Assembly: GCA_021464245.1 (NCBI GenBank)
Contig: JADCRB010000034.1
Coordinates: forward strand, 62,001 to 126,000
Reading direction: 5' to 3'
From: Carallia brachiata
Lineage: Eukaryota; Streptophyta; Magnoliopsida; Malpighiales; Rhizophoraceae
DNA: 64,000 nt
The notes under the pieces are model-generated. The model saw nothing but the letters and a program-made list of their open reading frames with translations. It was not told the origin of the DNA and did not search any database. Every line of letters begins with the position of its first letter. Positions within the stretch are counted from its first letter, which is position 1. Shown piece by piece: positions 59,040 through 64,000 of this stretch. The translations under genes and the position numbers were made by a program.

Positions 59040-61771
59040 TTATGCAAATGCTGCTAGCTTGGGTTTAAAGGGGTTAACCAAGCAAATGTCAAGAAGACTA
59101 TCAACTGAAGTATACTTGTGATCAGGATATAACTTGGATGCCTCGAGATCATCTGCGTTGAGTTCAAAGCTCAGCTGGTCACCTTTGATAAATATGTTGT
59201 GTAGGACGGCCACAGGAATGTTATCCGGGTACGGTAGAGCTGCAACGATGCAATTAGAACAGAATTAGCGTTATAATTATTTAACCATAATTTGGTGGAA
59301 ATTTGTTAGCCACTTTCTGATTAACAAGCTGACAGTTAATTCTCTTAACCCTACTAATGTTCAGATTCGTGTAACCTCAGCGGACTCATGAGGCTTAAAA
59401 CGGAAAAGATTTTTTTTTTTATAAAAGAAGCTTTTATCCTAGCCAAGATGTTTATACTTCCATTATCAAGGTTTAATATTTTTGTTGCACGGAGAACGAA
59501 TGGAACGGGTTTTAAAACGATGGATACGACCGTGGAAGATTTTCCTTCAAATCATGATTAACAGTCATTTTGTTGGTTAAAAATTAATGGAAAATCTAAA
59601 CGGACGTAGGAAAAAACTGACACAGAATAAACGTATAATAATAGATCAATTATTTTATACAATCAAACAATTAATGTTTATAACAAAAATGAATGTATTT
59701 TTTATCGATTTTTTATTATAAATATTAATTATCTGATTGCATAAAACAATCGTTAGATTGATATGCATATATTTTACATCTACTTTTTCTTACGTATGTA
59801 ATGAGATTCAAAAAATCAATTTGTATGTTTTTTCAATAATATATTGATATTATTTTTTTTTGGTCGAGAATAATATATTGATATTATATACGACGACCGA
59901 GAGCTTTTAGTCAATGTCGTACATATACTTCGGCGTATACAAAAAAATAAAATTAAACTATATTCTAGTTGCTAACTACATATATAAAGAAGGGAATATC
60001 TTACTCTCAGTGAGCTTGACAATTTCTTCCTCAGGAACATGCATTCTTTTGAAAGTTCGTCCGGTCTTTTTTTCCCAAGCGGATACCAATTCCAACTGAG
60101 ATACAATGTTTCCTGGTGGCCTGTAAATTATAACACGGTTGGCCACCTTTGGATCATTTGCTGCTTTCACTGTATACGTTGCAATGTCCTCCTCGAAATT
60201 CAACACAGCTACATAGAGAATGAAGAAAATAAACCCAACAAAAAAAAAAAGAGAACAAATGTGATTTCTTATACAATAAGAATTGTTAGAAAGTACACTT
60301 TGATATCACACCAATCATGTGATCTAATGATAGAACAACTAAATTCTTGAAATCTTGGTATGGAGGCATGTTTTATGGAAAATATGAAATCGAAGGGACA
60401 AAATCATCCTAAATTCCTAACCACTTGCCAATTTTTTTCGCCTTATGTATGGTGAATTCTCTCGTCCATTTTATTTAATTGGAAAGCAGAAATTTCCAAT
60501 TTCCACGTTCGGTCCTATTCTTCTGATCCATTTGCCAATTATATCCCCCTTCTCTGTCTTAATTTTATTCTTCCAATGAATTTTCTACGCTTTCTGAATT
60601 TGATTTTCAATTGATTTATGCATGACCCCAATTAGATGGTCATCAGCTATAATTGTTGATTGAAAGAAAATCCTTATGTGAAAGTGCATCGCTGCCATAT
60701 GTCCAATTAATTAATTAATTACTAATAGCCATTTCCCATAAGAATGCAATTCTAGCAACTCACCCTTGGCTTCGCCGCTTCCATAAACAATAATCTCATC
60801 GCGTTGATTATCTCGTGGATGAAGCAAGTAGTCCACAAAATAAGCTGCGAATGAGTTTGCAGACACATAAGTATGGGAGATTCCAGCTTCTTCAGTTGCC
60901 CTTCTAACCTTCCTTTTGTTTTCAAGCAATGCTTCAAAGGGTGGCAGCCCACTTACTCTATCCACTTCATTGCCAAATTCCGAGGGAACAAACCTCTGAC
61001 GTAGTACAAATTAAAGGAGAAGTAAAACCAAACCAAGAAATTGCTAAATATTATAGAAGCCAACAGAAGATGTTGTGGGAAAGTTGATGACTTCTTAATT
61101 ATAATTAGAAGATATGGAGCAATTACCTTTATATTGCCGGCTTCTTTCATAGCAGCAATTATCTTCAGTTGATCAAGATGTTGGGGAACCGCAAGAGTGG
61201 AAATGACCACATCTACTTGTCTAAGTGCTGAAACAAGCTTCTCATGGTCCTCTAATTCTCCCTGTTTTTGCATATAGTATCAAATTAATTAATTAAGTTA
61301 TATTACACACTACGTGAATTTTTTTTTTCTTTTTTGTTTTAAAAGAGTTTAAAACTCATATTATAATTATGTAAAGAAAAATTTTAAAAAGTTGAGACCG
61401 AATTTTCAACTTACCTCTGATATAATATTAATGAATTAAGCTGTCATTTAATTCATGTTAAGAAGGTTTACTTCTGATAAATGCTATTTGTAAGGCCCAA
61501 ATGCAAAAAAGATGATGGATGGAGATGGAGGGAGTTAAATTATTTGGAATTTAGTTCCGATCGATGTGCCAAAAAGAATTACTTGGAAAACAGTGACCCC
61601 CAAAGATTTGAATTCCTCGCGCACCGCTAGCTTGGAAGGATCAGAATTGGGTTTAACTGGGCGGACATAAACATAGGTTGGATGACCCATTTGAGAGCTT
61701 GCCTTCACCATGTATTTGCCAAGATATCCAGTTGCTCCAATGATGAGGATCTTGCTCTTCTCACAGGTCAT
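59040..61771 (-). CDS. Eugenol synthase-like NADPH reductase (PCBER/isoflavone reductase family)
   Basis: Five exons, 61771-61583, 61261-61127, 60995-60764, 60208-60005 and 59239-59040, splice in phase to 319 residues. Seen: the dinucleotide-binding loop GATGYLG (residues 12-18), [39 protein letters not shown], a Lys at about 135 in ENKRKVRR matching the catalytic lysine of the family, [40 protein letters not shown] and [10 protein letters not shown]. The VYGSGEAK and YRPPGNI wording resembles eugenol/isoeugenol synthases more than phenylcoumaran reductases. These cytosolic enzymes reduce coniferyl acetate-type substrates to volatile phenylpropenes. The exact substrate cannot be read from sequence. 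Met 61771 is the first in-frame ATG; codons further upstream begin with GTG. Confidence 0.92.
59643..59765. repeat. Small palindromic MITE-like repeat in a reductase intron
   Basis: The left arm 'caattattttatacaatca' and right arm 'tgattgcataaaacaatcg' are inverted, with AT-rich centre blocks 'attaatgtttataa' and 'ttataaatattaatt' also inverted. It lies in the last intron of the reductase gene (59240-60004). Confidence 0.6.
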
Positions 61772-62216
61772 GGCCCTTCCTGTTTCTGCCACCACCCAAG
61801 CTTTTTCTTCAAGTCAACTAGTGTATTAGCTAGATATATGGGGCATGCGCAGCTGATTAATTTTTCGACTATAACACAGCCCGCTATATATAGAGAGAAA
61901 GTCTTTGACTTTTGCTGCTTAAATTAAGGGTTTTCTAAAATATAACTCATAGTATACATAGTTGTCAGGGTCGAATTAATTGCCCACAAATGATTTTTTA
62001 TTTTTCTCCTTTTTCCTTTTCACCTTGGAGGGAATTCGGTTTTAGGATTTCCTCTAAATTTCACTCTAAGCCTATCTCCTCTTTTTACCATAATACCCTC
62101 ATTTCAAGCCTTTTGGCTTTACTTTTTTTTTTTAAAAAAAGAATTATAACCGACATTCAATTCAGATATTTTTGCCTTCACTCTTCCGTGTTTGAGTAGG
62201 AGGAAGGGTGGAGAAA

Positions 62217-62532
62217 GGAGGGAAAAGAGAAAGAAAATTGAGAGAAAATAAAATTATTTGAAGTGGTAAAAAAATTAAGAGAAAGAGAGTATGTAAAAAA
62301 AAGGTGAATAGTAATTTATGAGAAAAAATAATGAAAAAAATAAAATTATTTGAAGTGATATAAAAAGTTAAGAAAAGGAAGTATGGTAAAAGAAAAAATG
62401 GATAATAATTTATAAGAGAAAAGTGGTAAAAAAATAAAGTTGGTTAGACTGATATAGAAAGTTAAGAAAAAAAAGTGAAGAAAAAAATAAATTATACTAA
62501 TTATAATTTTCTTTCTTTCTCCCTTTTCCCTT
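62217..62532. repeat. MITE-like element with 25-bp TIRs and internal tandem units
   Basis: The left end 'agggaaaagagaaagaaaa' and right end 'ttttctttctttctccctt' are inverted. Inside, a unit beginning 'aaaattatttgaagtg' recurs near 62249 and 62341, and more degenerate near 62431, a period of about 92 bp. It is related in wording to 13758-14015. Confidence 0.65.
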
Positions 62533-63869
62533 GCAAAACAACAAGTCCTTCAGTTGAGTTCGATGCCGCTATGCGTGTGCTCACGTCTAGAATTTCATTG
62601 TTATATACAATAGAGTTTCAAACCTTGTGAGTTGTGACTAATGAATTCAAAAAGAAGATCGTCTTCAATTTGTATTTGGTTTCATTTTAATCTATTTACT
62701 CTATCTCAAGAGCAGTCAGTTGTTGCGTACATAATTTCACTGTTGTAAAATTATCTAGTATACATATGAGATTCCATGAATTACAAAAATTTTCTATGTT
62801 ACTATTGGCACGAAAATCAATATAAGTCTATCTAGAGAATTTGATAGAAAATATCTAATTTAAAATAGCGAAAAAGTTTCTTAAAAATATCCCAAATATC
62901 AGTCACCTATTCTTGATATTTGTGTGGCCGACATAATTTTGTGGCTAATATCGTACCAACGTGAGCAATTTGTATATCTAGATATCGTCGAGAAACTAAA
63001 AAGCTCTAGCCATGCGTGTAAAACACCTCAAGAAATTATAAATAGACATGTGCCCGTGTGTTGTGTAACCGAGTAAGGGCAGCTAAGCGAAAGTTAAAGA
63101 TCTTGAGTGTGTGCGCCATGAGAAAGGTGAGTTAGTGGTGTACACAGGGTGTGAACAGAAAATATAAATAGGAAAGAGCTCAATTCTGTACATAAATAGT
63201 ATATATAAAAAATATTTTTTTTGGACCAATTTAATTATTTTTATAATAATACTTATTATTTTTATGATAAAAAATTACATATTAATTTTTTATATTATAT
63301 TTTATTAATTTTATTATAAAAATAAATAAAATCGTCAGAATATATATATTAAATATGATTATCAACGTATCCACGTAAAACTTTTTCCCGTAATAAAGGG
63401 GAGAGCGTGTGCTGTGGCTTTCAAAGAAATAAAATGACTTGGTGAGGGAATAACTGAGCGAGTGACAGGGTAAATTATTGTAAAATAATAGAGAAGATTA
63501 AGTATGATACTTATACAATTATTATGTGTAAGCATTAATAAATTTTTGTAATTTTGTAAAAAAAAATTTACGAGTTTTGTTCCTCACAACGAAACATGAC
63601 ATGACAGAAATTTGAGAAGAAGAGTCGCAATATCCAGGCCACCTGTATGGTGTTTGGTAACATCCTGATATGTAATTTGTTGCAAATTTGGCGTAATAAG
63701 ACGCCGAATTATCACACCCAAACAAATTCGAAGGCGAATTATCCTACCAAACAAATTTGAGGTGCTTCCATTAATATGCATTTATGTCACGTTATGCCAG
63801 CCATACGGCCTAGGACGAGAATCACCATATACCAAAGAAGGCAAAATCTATTTGTACTCACTTAGAGGT

Positions 63870-64000
63870 ATCAAAATCTGACCCGACCCGATGGGTTGAT
63901 CCGAATCCGTCCGAAAAATACGACCCGAACCCGACATAAAGAATGGTCTAACTCGAAATGACTTGAACCCGAATGACCCGAAAATCTTTGGGTCAAACCC
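63870..64000. repeat. 'GACCCGAACCCG' repeat element, cut by the window end
   Basis: Clustered 'ctgacccgacccgatggg', 'cgacccgaacccgac' and 'gaacccgaatgacccg' words, a composition typical of dispersed non-autonomous transposon ends in dicots. The element continues past the window. Confidence 0.55.

Larger units (their letters stand above)
61930..64000. other. Gene-free upstream region with repeats
   Basis: Likely reductase promoter followed by AT-rich spacer. Contains the MITE-like element at 62217-62532, an AT-rich block at about 63210-63350 similar in wording to 52555-52645, and a 'gacccgaacccg' repeat reaching the window edge. No gene supported. Confidence 0.5.

Noticed and set aside
1..64000. 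CRISPR arrays, rRNA or intact tRNA genes
   Set aside because: Scanned for regularly spaced repeats, rRNA signatures and tRNA cloverleafs; none found. The genome is a plant nuclear one.

Overview
The window is nuclear DNA of a dicot plant, probably a woody one. Genes are sparse, intron-bearing and spliced at GT-AG sites. They sit in AT-rich spacers filled with MITE-like repeats, one SINE and one LTR retrotransposon. The gene set is plant-specific: GRAS factor, GAUT, CAX, CYSTM, and an ankyrin-PGG protein. I cannot name the species. No CRISPR, operon or prokaryotic feature is present.

Layout from left to right. An inverted-repeat element (about 18-515) precedes an ankyrin-repeat/PGG membrane protein gene of the ACD6/ITN1 type (2047-4333, +), which carries a frameshift. 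Two RNase H-like relics of non-LTR retroelements (4931-5104 - and about 6140-6412 +) flank a two-exon gene for a 69-residue membrane microprotein (5466-5764, -). A hAT-transposase-derived BED zinc-finger gene lies at 9023-12058 (-), with a probable 5' UTR exon at 12983. An intronless SCARECROW-like GRAS gene is at 17256-18608 (-). Ribosomal protein eL27 is at 23349-23756 (-) with telo-box and TGGGCC promoter motifs. A three-exon CYSTM stress microprotein gene is at 25806-27267 (-). A twin-CX9C (CHCH) mitochondrial-type protein is at 32299-32841 (-) and a GAUT8/9-like pectin galacturonosyltransferase at 34630-36625 (-).

A ten-exon CAX-type vacuolar cation/H+ exchanger (37630-42284, -) has one frameshift and one broken splice acceptor. 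Its apparent 5' UTR exon lies near 48742-49060, so a complete but decayed Ty1-copia element (43059-48689, +, TSD TACGG) appears to sit inside its 5' UTR intron. On the right are an OTU-family deubiquitinase gene (54462-58591, +, nine coding exons) and a eugenol-synthase-like/PCBER-family reductase (59040-61771, -, five exons). The window ends in MITE-like repeats.

The genes do not form a pathway; this is ordinary dispersed plant gene space. Several were assembled here exon by exon from splice sites with phase checks: the microprotein, CYSTM, CAX, OTU, the reductase and the hAT C-terminus. I saw no convincing undescribed system. The points most worth a second look are the loss of the hAT catalytic residues, the uORF/ATGA start arrangement of that gene, the CAX lesions beside the copia insertion, the 53-nt-arm hairpin in an OTU intron, and the very small multi-exon genes.
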